A stretch of DNA of 43,272 nucleotides from Amycolatopsis coloradensis (GCF_037997115.1 NZ_CP150484.1:7210931-7254202); one strand, 5' to 3'. Counted from the first letter of the stretch, positions 1 to 9,162 are shown. Notes: generated by a model from the letters alone, not told the origin. Numbers and translations: made by a program.

Positions 1-2131
1 GCTCGAGTGCCGCCAGCACCCGAGCCGCGAACGGTCTGGTCGCCAGGCCCCGGCGTACCTCGCCGACTTCCTGCCACGCTCGCCGGACCGCGCCGTCGCC
101 CACCGGGACGCCGGACCACAGCGTCACGTCCAGCACCTTGGCCAGCCTGGCGACCGGCTCGCGGATCCCTTCCCCGGCAAGCGATCCGGCCGATTCGGCG
201 AGATCGCGCGGGGTCATCCCGATCCGGAACGGCACCCCGTGCGCGCGCAGCCGGTCACGGATCTCGTCCCAGGCGCCGAGCACCCCTTCCTCGCCGGTCC
301 GGCGGCGGCGCCGTCGTGCGCGGATCACCTTCGCCGCCGGAACCCCCACGAGCCACAGGAGTCCGAAAAGGACGATCGCGCCGACGAGGGCGGGCCACCA
401 CCAGCTGACCCCCGCTTCCGCGTTCTGGTCTTCGGCGGAGTCCGGCTGCGTACCCGGCGGGAGCTGAGGCGGCCGCAGTTGCTGTTCGGCGGGCAGCTGG
501 GCCCTCGCCTTGGCGACCGCCTTGCCGGGGCCCGCCTGGCTCCGGCTCGATCCCACGGCCGCGGCGGTGGGGTCGAGCGCGACCCAGCCCGCCCCGGCGA
601 CCGCGACTTCGGGCCACGCCAGGACATCGCGGTTCCGGACGACGTGCGTGTCGCCGTCTTTCTCGGCCGAACCGCGGAATCCGACGACGAGCCGCGCCGG
701 GATCCCGCTCATCCGCGCCAAGACCACGTACGCGGCGGCGAACTGCTCGCTCGTCCCTCGCTTGCTCTCCAGCAGGAAGTGCCGAAGCTGCGGCCAGCCG
801 TGCCCGGTCGGCAGTTCCTCCGTGCCCGTCGCGACCTGGTAGTTCGTGCTGAGGAACCGTTCCAGCTGCAACGCGGACTGGAACGTCGGGCGCAGGCCGC
901 GCACGGCGTCCTTCGCCACTTGCTCGACGTCGGGCGGCACCGCGCCGAGTCCGCCGAGCCCGCCCGGTGCGCGCGCGTCGACTTCGCCGGAACCGAGATC
1001 GACCTCGGGTGACGACCAGCTGAGCCGGTAGTCCCGCACCGAGGTACTGGACGGCGATTCCAGCATCAGCGTGCCCGCGGACTGGTCCACCAGCGGGGTC
1101 AGACCGTCCACCCCGGTCAGATCCTGATGGCTCGGCAGCCAGGGTCCCGAAAGCCCGCGCACCTTGAGTTCGGCGCTGCCGCCCGCACCGCCGGGAGCGC
1201 CGTCCAGACCGGCGCCGAGCCGGTGGAGCCGGGAATCGGACAGCCAGTTCGCGCCGTCGAAACCGTTGAGCACGATCAGGCGCCACTGGTCGACCGGGGT
1301 GTCGCCGCGGTACCGGAACACCTCCTCGCCGGGCCGGATGAGCCGCTGGGCGATCTCGTCCAGCGGGTTGGCGACCCTGCTTCGCGGCGGCGGCGCGGCC
1401 TGGGTGTCCTTGAGCGTCAGCGGATCGCGGCCGACCGGATCGAGCACGGCGAACGCGACCGATCCGGCGACCAGGGCGACCACAGTGGACAGTGCGGGCC
1501 AGACCGCCGATCCCGTCACCCGCCAGGAACGCGGCACGCCGGGTGCCCGGCTCACGGACCGGACGCGGCGCCCCGACCACAGCAGGAGCCCGGCGGGCAG
1601 CGCGAACCCCAGCGCCGCCGCCACCGCGACGAGTCCCGTCAACGCCTCATACGCCTGCGCCAACCCGGCGACGGCCAGGCTGGGCACGAGCGCCACGAGC
1701 GGCTTCTTCAGTCGCAGCACCAGTTCAAGCCCGGGCACGACGGCGAGCAGCACCGACAGCGGCACGAAGAGCAGCTGTTCGGGGACCGGCAGCGCGGGCC
1801 AGGTGGACTGCAGCGTGAGCTGCCAGCCTTCGGTGAAGCCGCGCGCCAGCCCGCGCACCGAAGCGCCGGTCGGCAGGGCGGCGAGCGTGGTCGACGTCAG
1901 CACCGTCTCGATCAGCCCGAGCAGACCGAGCACCGCGACGAGCGCAGGCCGATAAGGAGTCAGCTTGGGGAACTTCGCGGTCAGTTCGGCGCAGCCGTAC
2001 GCGATTAGGACGACCACGAGTACCGGCACCAGCAGTTCCGCCCAGCCGAACACGGGCGCGAACAGCATCCCGGCGACGCCTGTCGCGCCGAGCAGCCCGG
2101 CGACCGCGAGCCGATCGAACCGGGCGCTCAT
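1..2131 (-). CDS. TgpA-like transglutaminase-domain membrane protein (C-terminus beyond window)
   Basis: Membrane protein of the DUF3488/TgpA type. The N-terminal part (about residues 8-200) is a series of hydrophobic segments, followed by an extracytoplasmic transglutaminase-like domain, then another membrane segment (around SWWWPALVGAIVLFGLLW) and a cytoplasmic tail that runs off the left edge. The start ATG at 2131 overlaps the stop of the DUF58 gene as ATGA, so translation is probably coupled. The transglutaminase core is recognisable (EQFAAAYVVLARMSGIPARLVVGF, then GWVALDPT), but the usual catalytic Cys position reads GTSEQF and the usual His position reads DVLAWPEV. The enzyme may therefore be inactive. 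Such proteins commonly travel with MoxR and DUF58 genes; a role in envelope or secretion assembly is inference. Confidence 0.85.
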   Translation of the reverse strand, partial: MSARFDRLAVAGLLGATGVAGMLFAPVFGWAELLVPVLVVVLIAYGCAELTAKFPKLTPYRPALVAVLGLLGLIETVLTSTTLAALPTGASVRGLARGFTEGWQLTLQSTWPALPVPEQLLFVPLSVLLAVVPGLELVLRLKKPLVALVPSLAVAGLAQAYEALTGLVAVAAALGFALPAGLLLWSGRRVRSVSRAPGVPRSWRVTGSAVWPALSTVVALVAGSVAFAVLDPVGRDPLTLKDTQAAPPPRSRVANPLDEIAQRLIRPGEEVFRYRGDTPVDQWRLIVLNGFDGANWLSDSRLHRLGAGLDGAPGGAGGSAELKVRGLSGPWLPSHQDLTGVDGLTPLVDQSAGTLMLESPSSTSVRDYRLSWSSPEVDLGSGEVDARAPGGLGGLGAVPPDVEQVAKDAVRGLRPTFQSALQLERFLSTNYQVATGTEELPTGHGWPQLRHFLLESKRGTSEQFAAAYVVLARMSGIPARLVVGFRGSAEKDGDTHVVRNRDVLAWPEVAVAGAGWVALDPTAAAVGSSRSQAGPGKAVAKARAQLPAEQQLRPPQLPPGTQPDSAEDQNAEAGVSWWWPALVGAIVLFGLLWLVGVPAAKVIRARRRRRRTGEEGVLGAWDEIRDRLRAHGVPFRIGMTPRDLAESAGSLAGEGIREPVARLAKVLDVTLWSGVPVGDGAVRRAWQEVGEVRRGLATRPFAARVLAALE

Positions 2132-3255
2132 GCCTTCCCCACCAAGGAGTTCCATTGGGCCGCGGCACCGGTGGCGTCGACCGCGATGATCAGTCCACCG
2201 GAGCCGGCCGACGGCCTGAGGTCACCGAGCCGGACCACGGTGTCGGGCCGCCAGCGGGCCGTGTGGCCGAGATCGGCGTCCGGGCCGGTGACCACCACGA
2301 GCACCCCGCCGGGGCGTTCGGCGGCGGCGAGGACCGAGGGCAGCAACGGCGCGTCGTCCGCCGCGTCCTGCGTGACGAGCGCGAGTTCGTCCAGCAGCGT
2401 CCTCGCCGCGCGCACCCCGCTGTCGGTCAGCGTGTCCGCGCCGGCGGAGGTGATCAGGCGGCAGTGCTGCCCCGCCGACGCCGACGCGTAGAACAGGGAA
2501 GCCGCCACCTCGACGGCCTCCTCGAAAACGGCGGGCGTCATCGACGCGGGCCGCGTGTCGAGCACGGTGGTGAACCGGGGCTGGGCGGGGTCGGCGTACT
2601 CGCGCACCATGAGCCGTCCGGTCCTGGCCGTCGCCTTCCAGTGCAGATGCCGGACCTCGTCCCCGATCACGTACTCCCGCACCGCGCGCAGATCCGCCGA
2701 ACCACGCAGTGGCGGGTCGGTGATCGGGCCTTCGTGGTGGTGCCTCGGGTGCCCGGCCTGCGCCGCGCGCACCGAGTGCCGTCGCGGATGCACCCACAAC
2801 CACGCGGAATCCCCGACGGCCCGGTCTCCGCGAGCGAGGTCGAACAGGTCGGGCCGGTGCACGACGAGCGGGCCGACGCGCAGCTTCCCGCGTGTCGCCG
2901 TCGGGAGCTCGTAGTGGTACGTCGCTTCGGCGCCGGGTGCGAGCGGGCGGACTCGCAGTCGGTGCGTTTCGTTCCCGATCCCGTCTCCCGCGGCGAAACC
3001 GCCGTGCCGCCGCGAACCGGTGTTGCGCACGACGAGCGAGGCCAGCGCGGGTTTCCCCCGTTCGACCCGGTCCGGCTGGACGGTCCGGCCGATCTCCACC
3101 CGCGGCCGGAACCTGGTGGTGACCAGAGCGATCAGCACCGCACCCGCCGCGATCCCCGCGAAGGCACGGAAAAACGTGTACCCGGCCAGTTCGCCGAGGG
3201 CGTAGGACCCGGCGGCGAAGGCCAGCACGATGACGCCGCGGCGGGTGAGCCGCAC
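2128..3255 (-). CDS. DUF58 domain-containing protein
   Basis: A 375-residue protein with two N-terminal membrane segments (about residues 8-45), a beta-rich middle, and the DUF58 signature around the centre (RAVREYVIGDEVRHLHWKATARTGRLMVREY). The C-terminal half resembles a von Willebrand A-like fold. I chose the GTG at 3255 because GGGAGG lies just upstream and the longer open frame (to 4020) runs antisense-like through MoxR out of frame. It sits 2 bp after the MoxR stop and overlaps the TgpA-like start by 4 bp. DUF58 proteins usually act with MoxR AAA+ ATPases as chaperone/assembly partners; the exact client is unknown here. Confidence 0.88.
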   Translation of the reverse strand: MRLTRRGVIVLAFAAGSYALGELAGYTFFRAFAGIAAGAVLIALVTTRFRPRVEIGRTVQPDRVERGKPALASLVVRNTGSRRHGGFAAGDGIGNETHRLRVRPLAPGAEATYHYELPTATRGKLRVGPLVVHRPDLFDLARGDRAVGDSAWLWVHPRRHSVRAAQAGHPRHHHEGPITDPPLRGSADLRAVREYVIGDEVRHLHWKATARTGRLMVREYADPAQPRFTTVLDTRPASMTPAVFEEAVEVAASLFYASASAGQHCRLITSAGADTLTDSGVRAARTLLDELALVTQDAADDAPLLPSVLAAAERPGGVLVVVTGPDADLGHTARWRPDTVVRLGDLRPSAGSGGLIIAVDATGAAAQWNSLVGKA

Positions 3256-3257
3256 GT

Positions 3258-4211
3258 CTACCTCCCCATCGCGGCCATGGGAGCGGCCGTCGCGCCCAGG
3301 AGTTCGTCGACGATGTCGGCGGTCCGCCGCTGGTTGAGTTCCGCGTCGGGGGTCAGTACGAGCCGGTGGTCGAGCACCGGATGCGCGACGTCCTTGACGT
3401 CGTCGGGGGTGACGAAGTCGCGGCCGAAGGTGGCCGCGAGCCCTTGCGCCGCCCGGATCAGCGCGATGCTGCCGCGCGGGCTCGCGCCGTAGCGGACGTC
3501 CGGATGCGACCGGCTCGCCGCGGCCAGCCGGACCGCGTAGTTGACGATCTCCGGTGCCAGATGGGACTTCCGGACCTCGTCGATGACCGACTGGACGTCG
3601 GCGATGCTCAGCACCGGCTTCAGCTCGTCCGGCGTCACCCCGGCGCAGTCGCCCATGACCACGCGCATCTCGGATTCCAGATCCGGGTAGCCGACCGAAA
3701 TGCGCATGAGGAACCGGTCCAGCTGCGCCTCGGGCAGCCGGTAGGTGCCCTCCAGTTCGATCGGGTTCTGCGTGGCCACCACGAGGAACGGCCTCGGCAC
3801 CGCCTGGCCGACCGAATCGACGGTGACGCGGCGTTCCGCCATCACCTCCAGCAGCGCGGCCTGCGTCTTCGGCGTACCCCGGTTGATCTCGTCCGCCAGC
3901 ACCACGTTGGCGAAGATGCCGCCGGGGTGGAACTGGAAGCGTTCGGCGTTCTGGTGGTAGACCATCACGCCGGTGATGTCGCCGGGCAGCAGGTCGGGGG
4001 TGAACTGGATCCGGCTCCACCGGCCGCCGATGCTGGCGGCGACACAGCGCGCGATCGTCGTCTTCCCGACGCCGGGCACGTCCTCCATCAGCAGATGCCC
4101 TTCGGCGAACAGCGCGGCCACGGTGAGCCGGACGACCTCCGGTTTGCCGCGCACCACCGATTGCACGTTCTCGGCGATCTGCTCGTAGGCGACCCTGGGT
4201 GTGAGCGTCAC
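3258..4211 (-). CDS. MoxR family AAA+ ATPase
   Basis: A 317-residue AAA+ ATPase of the MoxR/RavA group. Walker A is visible at about residues 44-51 (EDVPGVGKTT) and Walker B as VVLADEINRG near residues 105-115, followed by the sensor region VATQNPIELEGTYRLPEAQLDRF and a helical lid domain (GASPRGSIALIRAAQ). The GTG start at 4211 overlaps the stop of the fibronectin gene as GTGA. The open frame continues upstream to 5831, but that part is a reading-frame shadow of the fibronectin gene. MoxR proteins act as chaperone-like ATPases; with the adjacent DUF58 and transglutaminase-type genes it forms a widely seen module. Confidence 0.92.
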   Translation of the reverse strand: MTLTPRVAYEQIAENVQSVVRGKPEVVRLTVAALFAEGHLLMEDVPGVGKTTIARCVAASIGGRWSRIQFTPDLLPGDITGVMVYHQNAERFQFHPGGIFANVVLADEINRGTPKTQAALLEVMAERRVTVDSVGQAVPRPFLVVATQNPIELEGTYRLPEAQLDRFLMRISVGYPDLESEMRVVMGDCAGVTPDELKPVLSIADVQSVIDEVRKSHLAPEIVNYAVRLAAASRSHPDVRYGASPRGSIALIRAAQGLAATFGRDFVTPDDVKDVAHPVLDHRLVLTPDAELNQRRTADIVDELLGATAAPMAAMGR

Positions 4212-6328
4212 AGAAGTTCCTTTTCCTTTCGTCGGCGCAGGCCGGCCAGTGCCATCGGGCCGAGCCAGACCAGCGCGCCGCCGTTCATCGACGGCACCCC
4301 GGTCCAGCTGTCCGAAGCCGTGCCCCCGGACGTCTTGATGGTGGCGGTCACCGTGATGGCTCCGCCGAAGATCACGTTGTTGATGGGCAGGCTGGTGGCA
4401 CCGGAGCAGGCTTTCGAAGCCGAGCGGGCGCCGTTGAACTCCGCCTGGCAGGTCGCGGACGCGCCCTTCCCGTCTGCCCTGACCTCGACGACCAGGCCCG
4501 TCGTCCCCATCCGGACGGTGGAGATGGTGATGGTCGGCGGATCCGACGGCACCGGCACGGTGACCTTCCTGCTGCCGGTGGCGCCGGTGAGCGTGGAGCC
4601 CGAGCCGAACTTCGTCACCGCGCGGACCGTGACGGTCGCGGTTCCGGTGACCCCGGTGAATTCCGCGGACGTGCCCGAAACCGTGCGCTGGCCCTTGCCT
4701 GTCACGCTGACCAGGTAGTGCACCAGCGTGCCGCCGCGGAGGTCGGGCTGGGTCCAGCTCACCGAAACCTTGCCTGCCGCGGTGGCGTTCGCGGTGACGA
4801 CCGGCGCCCCGGCCGGCCGGTTCGCGGGCCCCGGGATGACCGCCTTGGCGCTGGCGCCGGGGCCGATCCCCGCCGAGTTCTCCGCGACCACGGTGATCAC
4901 ATACGGGGTTCCGTTGGTCAGCCCGGAAATCGTCGTCCCTCGTGACGATCCGCCGACACGCGTGGATCCTCCGGTCCAGGTCACCCGGTAGCCGGTGATC
5001 CGCGCGCCGTTGTCCGCGGCCGGGCTCCACGAGACCTTGACCGAGCCGTCCCCGGACGACGCGCTCACCTTCCTCGGCGCGCCGGGCGGAGTCGCCTTCG
5101 CCACCGGCGGAGGTGCCTTCTGGGTATTCGGCGGAGCTTGTTGTTGTTGTTGCTGCTGCGGCGGGGGCTGGTCGCCGGACGGTTCCGGATCGGCCGACGG
5201 CGCGCCCGCCGTCTGGCTGCTGGCCGCCTTGTCGACGTCGACGTCGGCCACCGTGCCGTCGTCGCCGTTGACGACCAGGACGTGCGAGCCGTCGGAGCTG
5301 TCGACGTAGATCCGGTTGTCCTCGCCCTTGGCCAGCCTCGGCGCCGTTCCCTGGCCCGGCACCTTCGTGGTGGACCGGAGCTTGCCGGTGGCGTCGTAGG
5401 TCAGCACCTCGCCGCGGGTCTCGTCGACCATGGCGACGACGTTCGACGAGGAGAGCGGGCCGTTGAACCGGCTGCCCTTGGAGAGCTCGACCGAAATCGG
5501 CTTCGCGGACGGGCGATCCTGGTCGAGGCCGCTGATGTCGATGAGGTGGAGCTGGTTGCGCTCCGGGTCGGCGATGGCCAGCCGGTCGCCGACGGCGCTG
5601 TTGGCGACCTGTGCCGACGGCGAGAGCTTGATGCCGAGCGGAAGGCCGTCGCCGAGCCCGTCCGGGCCGACACGGTGGAGGCTGTCGCCGGTGGTGTCGA
5701 GCACGACCGGCTGGTCGCCGACGAGCGTGAGCCCGCCGCCGTGTCCGGGCGGGAGCTGCGCGGGACAGGTCATGACGGCGGCGCCCTTGGGCAGTTCGCA
5801 GACCGAGCCGTTGTCGACGCGGTGCGTCCACACCGTTCCCTCGGTCGTGGCGACCGGCCGGGACAGTGGCCCCCCTGCGGGCACTGTCGCGGCCGGGTCC
5901 CCGAGGCGCACGATCTGGCCGGCGTTGCGGTAGACCAGGTACGGACCGCCCGCGATCTCCAGCACGAACGGGGTTTCCGGCGCGGGCGGCGGCACGGACT
6001 CCTCCACGCTCAAGGTCGCCTTGTCGAACTCCGTGATGCGGTTCCGCTCGACCACGTAGCCGGAACCGTCCCCCTGCGCGACCTGGCTGCCGTTCGCGCC
6101 GGGCACGTCCGCGCGCGCGTCGACGCGGTTCGTCGAACCGTCGACGTGGAACGCGGACTGGGCGGCGTCGTTGTAGACCCAGTGACCGACCTGGACGAAC
6201 TCCAGCCGTTCCGGGGTCGCCGCCTGTCCGGTCACGGCGAGGCCGACCAGCGCCAGGCAGCCCGCGACCACCAGCGCCACGGCCATTCTCGTCCTGGCCA
6301 CCGCGCTGAACCGCTTCTCGGTGTTCAC
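4208..6328 (-). CDS. secreted/membrane-anchored fibronectin type III protein of the T7SS locus
   Basis: A 706-residue exported protein. An N-terminal signal or anchor segment is at residues 15-36. Residues 40-360 look like a beta-propeller-like repeat region. A proline- and glutamine-rich linker follows (seven consecutive Gln at 391-397, encoded by CAA/CAG repeats), then two fibronectin type III domains (about 414-500 and 505-594), a further beta domain, and a C-terminal hydrophobic stretch followed by RRRKEKELL. This layout suggests an envelope protein displayed outside the membrane. It is first in the operon fn3-moxR-DUF58-tgpA and divergent from eccE, a common arrangement in Pseudonocardiaceae type VII loci. 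The function is not known; an envelope or secretion-support role is inferred. Confidence 0.88.
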   Translation of the reverse strand: MNTEKRFSAVARTRMAVALVVAGCLALVGLAVTGQAATPERLEFVQVGHWVYNDAAQSAFHVDGSTNRVDARADVPGANGSQVAQGDGSGYVVERNRITEFDKATLSVEESVPPPAPETPFVLEIAGGPYLVYRNAGQIVRLGDPAATVPAGGPLSRPVATTEGTVWTHRVDNGSVCELPKGAAVMTCPAQLPPGHGGGLTLVGDQPVVLDTTGDSLHRVGPDGLGDGLPLGIKLSPSAQVANSAVGDRLAIADPERNQLHLIDISGLDQDRPSAKPISVELSKGSRFNGPLSSSNVVAMVDETRGEVLTYDATGKLRSTTKVPGQGTAPRLAKGEDNRIYVDSSDGSHVLVVNGDDGTVADVDVDKAASSQTAGAPSADPEPSGDQPPPQQQQQQQAPPNTQKAPPPVAKATPPGAPRKVSASSGDGSVKVSWSPAADNGARITGYRVTWTGGSTRVGGSSRGTTISGLTNGTPYVITVVAENSAGIGPGASAKAVIPGPANRPAGAPVVTANATAAGKVSVSWTQPDLRGGTLVHYLVSVTGKGQRTVSGTSAEFTGVTGTATVTVRAVTKFGSGSTLTGATGSRKVTVPVPSDPPTITISTVRMGTTGLVVEVRADGKGASATCQAEFNGARSASKACSGATSLPINNVIFGGAITVTATIKTSGGTASDSWTGVPSMNGGALVWLGPMALAGLRRRKEKELL

Positions 6329-6349
6329 GCGATCAAGCTAGAGAGCGAC

Positions 6350-6413
6350 CATGAAATTTCGATGAAACAGCCTGTCTCGCCACTCGCGGGCGCCGTGTCA
6401 TCGAAACCTCATG
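6350..6413. promoter_or_regulatory. inverted pair of tandem TCAT boxes between fn3 and eccE
   Basis: CATGAAATTTCGATGAAAC (6350-6368) is repeated in inverted orientation at 6395-6413 (reverse complement CATGAGGTTTCGATGACAC; 16 of 19 match). Read on the other strand, each copy is itself a tandem direct repeat with an 11-bp period, TTTCAT-cgaaa-TTTCAT and TGTCAT-cgaaa-CCTCAT. An 11-bp direct-repeat period is typical of OmpR/PhoB-family response-regulator sites. One copy lies near each divergent gene start. Confidence 0.5.
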
Positions 6414-6457
6414 TTGGCCGGGGCAACCTGAGGCGACACGGTTGAGGAGGCAGGACG

Positions 6458-7774
6458 ATGACCGATCTCGGCGCGGCCAGGACGGGCGGGCGGTACCACG
6501 CGCCGCCCCCGCCGCTTCCCCAAGCCGCACCGGCCGCACCGCGGGCCGAGGCCATTCCCGATCCGCTCGCCTACGCCGCGCCGGCCGCGCGGGCCGCCGC
6601 CCGTGAGGCCGCGCTGGCCGCGCTCACCGCCGCTCGCCAGGCGGAGCAGCGACCGCGAGGATTCGCGGCGGTACCCGTACCCGCCGCGGTGCCCGGTGCG
6701 CCACGGCCGAATCCACCGGCGCCCGTCGCGGTGCGGCGGTCCGGACGGTTCGGCGGGATCGGCGTGGCGCAGATCGTGTGCTGGCAACTCGTCCTCGTCG
6801 CGCTCGTCCTGGTGGCGGGGCGGCCATGGCCGCTGGCGGCCGCGGTGGTCACCGCCGCCGTCGTGGTCCTCGCGCTGACCACCGTGCGGATCCGCGGCCG
6901 CTGGCTCTACGCCTGGCTCGGTTCGGCGTCCGGCTATCTGACGCGGGACCGTGACCGGGATCTCCGGAACGCGGGAGAGGCGGGCCGGGCGCTGCTGCGC
7001 CTGCTGTCGCCGGAAGCGGCGGGGACGGCGGGCGAGATCGGCGACGAGACGGTGTTCATGGTCAGCCGTGCCGACGGGATCACCGCTGTGCTGCAACCGA
7101 AATCGGCCGTACGCGAACAGCCGATGCCGTCGCCGCTGACCTTGCTGCCGCCGGCCCGCGAACAGGCGTCGGACGTCGCCGCACAGGTCATCCACCACGT
7201 CGGCGCGGACCGTTCACGGCCACCACGGGGCTGGGTCGCGTTGCAGGCGCTGCGCACCGTCGACGTCCACCGCGACGCGGATGTGCGGCAGGCACTCGGG
7301 AACACGGTCCGGCGGGTGCGGCGGCAGCTCCGTCGCGGCGGACTGCCGGTGCGGGCGCTCGCCGAAAACGAGGTCCTCGGCGTACTCGCCTCGCTGGCGC
7401 ACGTCACGGCGGGCCGGGCGCGCATCCGCGAGGACTGGCGGTTCTGGCACAGCGGCCCGATCTGCCAGGCGACCTTCCGCCTCGACGGCTGGGACACGCT
7501 TTCCCCGGTGCTCACGGCGGATCTCTCGCGCCGTCTGCTCGCCGCCGCCCCCGGTTCCGCGGTGACACTGGCCGTGACCGCCCGCCGGAGCGCCGCCGAG
7601 ACCGAACCGCGCGTCAGTGCCTCGATCCGGATCGCCGCCGCAGGAACCCAGGCGGTGGAACACGCGGTGCGGGACCTGGAACTCGCCGCCCGCCGGGGCG
7701 GGCTCACCCTGGACCGGCTCGACGGCAGGCACGCCAAGGGAGTGGCCGCCACGCTGCCGCTCGGGGTCAGTTGA
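6458..7774 (+). CDS. eccE: type VII secretion protein EccE
   Basis: A 438-residue EccE-type component of the type VII (ESX-like) secretion membrane complex. It starts with about 95 disordered residues rich in Pro and Ala, longer than in mycobacterial EccE. Two transmembrane helices follow (about 100-120 and 124-142), then a cytosolic alpha/beta domain with the phrases GWVALQALRTVDV and ITAVLQPKS typical of this family. GAGGAGG precedes the ATG at 6458. It is divergent from the fn3-moxR operon, and its 3' end overlaps the convergent tspO by 8 bp. No EccB, EccC, EccD, mycosin or WXG100 genes are in the window, so the rest of the locus must lie elsewhere. Confidence 0.82.
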   Translation: MTDLGAARTGGRYHAPPPPLPQAAPAAPRAEAIPDPLAYAAPAARAAAREAALAALTAARQAEQRPRGFAAVPVPAAVPGAPRPNPPAPVAVRRSGRFGGIGVAQIVCWQLVLVALVLVAGRPWPLAAAVVTAAVVVLALTTVRIRGRWLYAWLGSASGYLTRDRDRDLRNAGEAGRALLRLLSPEAAGTAGEIGDETVFMVSRADGITAVLQPKSAVREQPMPSPLTLLPPAREQASDVAAQVIHHVGADRSRPPRGWVALQALRTVDVHRDADVRQALGNTVRRVRRQLRRGGLPVRALAENEVLGVLASLAHVTAGRARIREDWRFWHSGPICQATFRLDGWDTLSPVLTADLSRRLLAAAPGSAVTLAVTARRSAAETEPRVSASIRIAAAGTQAVEHAVRDLELAARRGGLTLDRLDGRHAKGVAATLPLGVS

Positions 7775-8243
7775 GCGCGACGATCGCGGCGGTGAGCGCG
7801 GTCGCGTACAGCGTCCAGGCGAGGTACGGCAGCAGCAACGCGGCCGAAACCCGGGAAGACCGGCGGAAGTACAGAGCGGTGACGACGATCGCGACGTCGA
7901 GCAGGACGATGTCGGCGAGGGCGAGGCCGTAGGCGCCGGCCGCGAAGAACAGCGGCGTCCACGCGGCGTTCAGGACCAGTTGTACCGCGTACCAGGTCAG
8001 TCCCCGGCGGTCGCCACCCGCTTTCCAGTACAGCCAGCCCGACACCGCGATGGCGAGGTACAGAACCGTCCACACCGGACCGAACAACCACGCGGGCGGC
8101 GCGAACGACGGCCGTTCGAGTCCACTGTAGACAGAGCGGGCGTCGGCCGCGGCGAGTCCGCCGACGAGTGCGACCACCGCGACCGCGGCCAGGAACGGGA
8201 GGAACGCCAGCGGTGCGCGGAGTCGTCCTGGGATCGCAGTCAT
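7767..8243 (-). CDS. TspO/MBR family tryptophan-rich sensory protein
   Basis: A 158-residue integral membrane protein with five predicted helices, the normal TspO length. The family core is clear: RPSFAPPAWLFGPVWTVLY near residues 43-61, WYAVQLVLNAAWTPLFF, then a last helix with PYLAWTLYATALT. TspO proteins bind tetrapyrroles and are linked to oxidative or stress responses in bacteria. I start at ATG 8243; the longer frame upstream is a shadow of the divergent nucleotidyltransferase. It ends convergently inside the last codons of eccE. Confidence 0.9.
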   Translation of the reverse strand: MTAIPGRLRAPLAFLPFLAAVAVVALVGGLAAADARSVYSGLERPSFAPPAWLFGPVWTVLYLAIAVSGWLYWKAGGDRRGLTWYAVQLVLNAAWTPLFFAAGAYGLALADIVLLDVAIVVTALYFRRSSRVSAALLLPYLAWTLYATALTAAIVALN

Positions 8244-8330
8244 CTTTCGAGCGTAAGGCCACGAACACGCTCTCGCGCGCTCAAAACCCGGTCGCGTCCG
8301 CGCGGGCACGACCCTAAGCTCGTCCGCGCG

Positions 8331-9080
8331 ATGAACGACGACACTTTCCTTGCCCACGTGACCGGCACGCTGGCCGCGCTTCCCTCGGTGCACGCCGTCA
8401 CCCTCGGCGGGTCCCGCGCGCAGGACACGCACGGCCCCGGCAGCGACTGGGATTTCGCCGTCTACTACCGCGGCGGCTTCGATCCGGCCGACCTCCGGGC
8501 CGTCGGCTGGGACGGCGAGGTCTCCGACCTCGGCGCGTGGGGCGGCGGCGTGTTCAACGGCGGCGCCTGGCTCACGATCGACGGCAGGCACGTCGACGTC
8601 CACTACCGCGACCTCGGCTCCGTCGAGCACCATCTCGCCGAAGCACGGCAGGGCCGGTTCCATTGGGAGCCGTTGATGTTCCACCTCGCGGGCGTCCCGA
8701 GTTACCTGCCCGTCGCCGAACTCGCGGTCAACCGCGTGCTGCGCGGCGACCTGCCGCGGCCGGACTACCCGGAAGCGCTGCGGGAAACGGCCCCGGCGAT
8801 GTGGCGAGGCCGCGCCGAACTGACCCTGCGTTACACCCGTGGCGCCTTCGTCCCGCGCGGGCAGGCCACGGAGGTCGCGGGCGCGCTGGCCACCGCCGCG
8901 ATGGAGACGGCGCACGCGGTCCTCGCGGCTCGCGGAGAGTGGGTCACCAACGAGAAACGGCTGTTGCAGCGCGCGGGATTGCGCGAGATCGACACGGTCG
9001 TCGCGGGTTTGCGCGCGGACCCGGACGCCCTCGCCAAGGCGCTGGACGACGCGGAGACGCTGCTCCGGACGGCCACCTGA
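8331..9080 (+). CDS. nucleotidyltransferase domain protein
   Basis: A 249-residue protein of the DNA polymerase beta-like (MNT/aminoglycoside-type) nucleotidyltransferase superfamily. The active-site signature is visible: LGGSRAQDTHGPGSDWDFAVYY, with Gly26-Gly-Ser28 and Asp39/Asp41, and a third carboxylate at Asp89 in HVDVHYRD. The C-terminal half is a helical bundle with an AELTLRYTRGAFVPRGQ segment, typical of stand-alone enzymes with a DUF4037-like helper domain. The substrate is unknown. TAAGCT lies 10 nt before the ATG and no Shine-Dalgarno is seen, so the mRNA may be leaderless or nearly so. It is divergent from tspO. Confidence 0.82.
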   Translation: MNDDTFLAHVTGTLAALPSVHAVTLGGSRAQDTHGPGSDWDFAVYYRGGFDPADLRAVGWDGEVSDLGAWGGGVFNGGAWLTIDGRHVDVHYRDLGSVEHHLAEARQGRFHWEPLMFHLAGVPSYLPVAELAVNRVLRGDLPRPDYPEALRETAPAMWRGRAELTLRYTRGAFVPRGQATEVAGALATAAMETAHAVLAARGEWVTNEKRLLQRAGLREIDTVVAGLRADPDALAKALDDAETLLRTAT

Positions 9081-9162
9081 ACCCTGTGGCGCGCGTCACG
9101 GAATGACCGGCGATCGTCAGCGCTACAGAGAGATAAGACCCGTTCCGTACCAAGGGAGTGAC

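Noticed and set aside
255..1580. 441-codon minus-strand frame rich in Arg and Gly
   Set aside because: It overlaps the TgpA-like frame and has the Arg/Gly/Pro composition typical of antiphase reading in GC-rich DNA.
2128..4020. 630-codon minus-strand frame
   Set aside because: Only the part from GTG 3255 is the DUF58 protein; the rest is an out-of-frame shadow of the MoxR gene.
5134..5160. CRISPR or other array at the TTG/CTG repeats
   Set aside because: It is a simple trinucleotide run encoding the poly-Gln linker of the fibronectin protein; no CRISPR-like array was seen anywhere.
3258..5831. 857-codon minus-strand frame
   Set aside because: Only the part from GTG 4211 encodes MoxR; the remainder is low-complexity shadow of the fibronectin gene.
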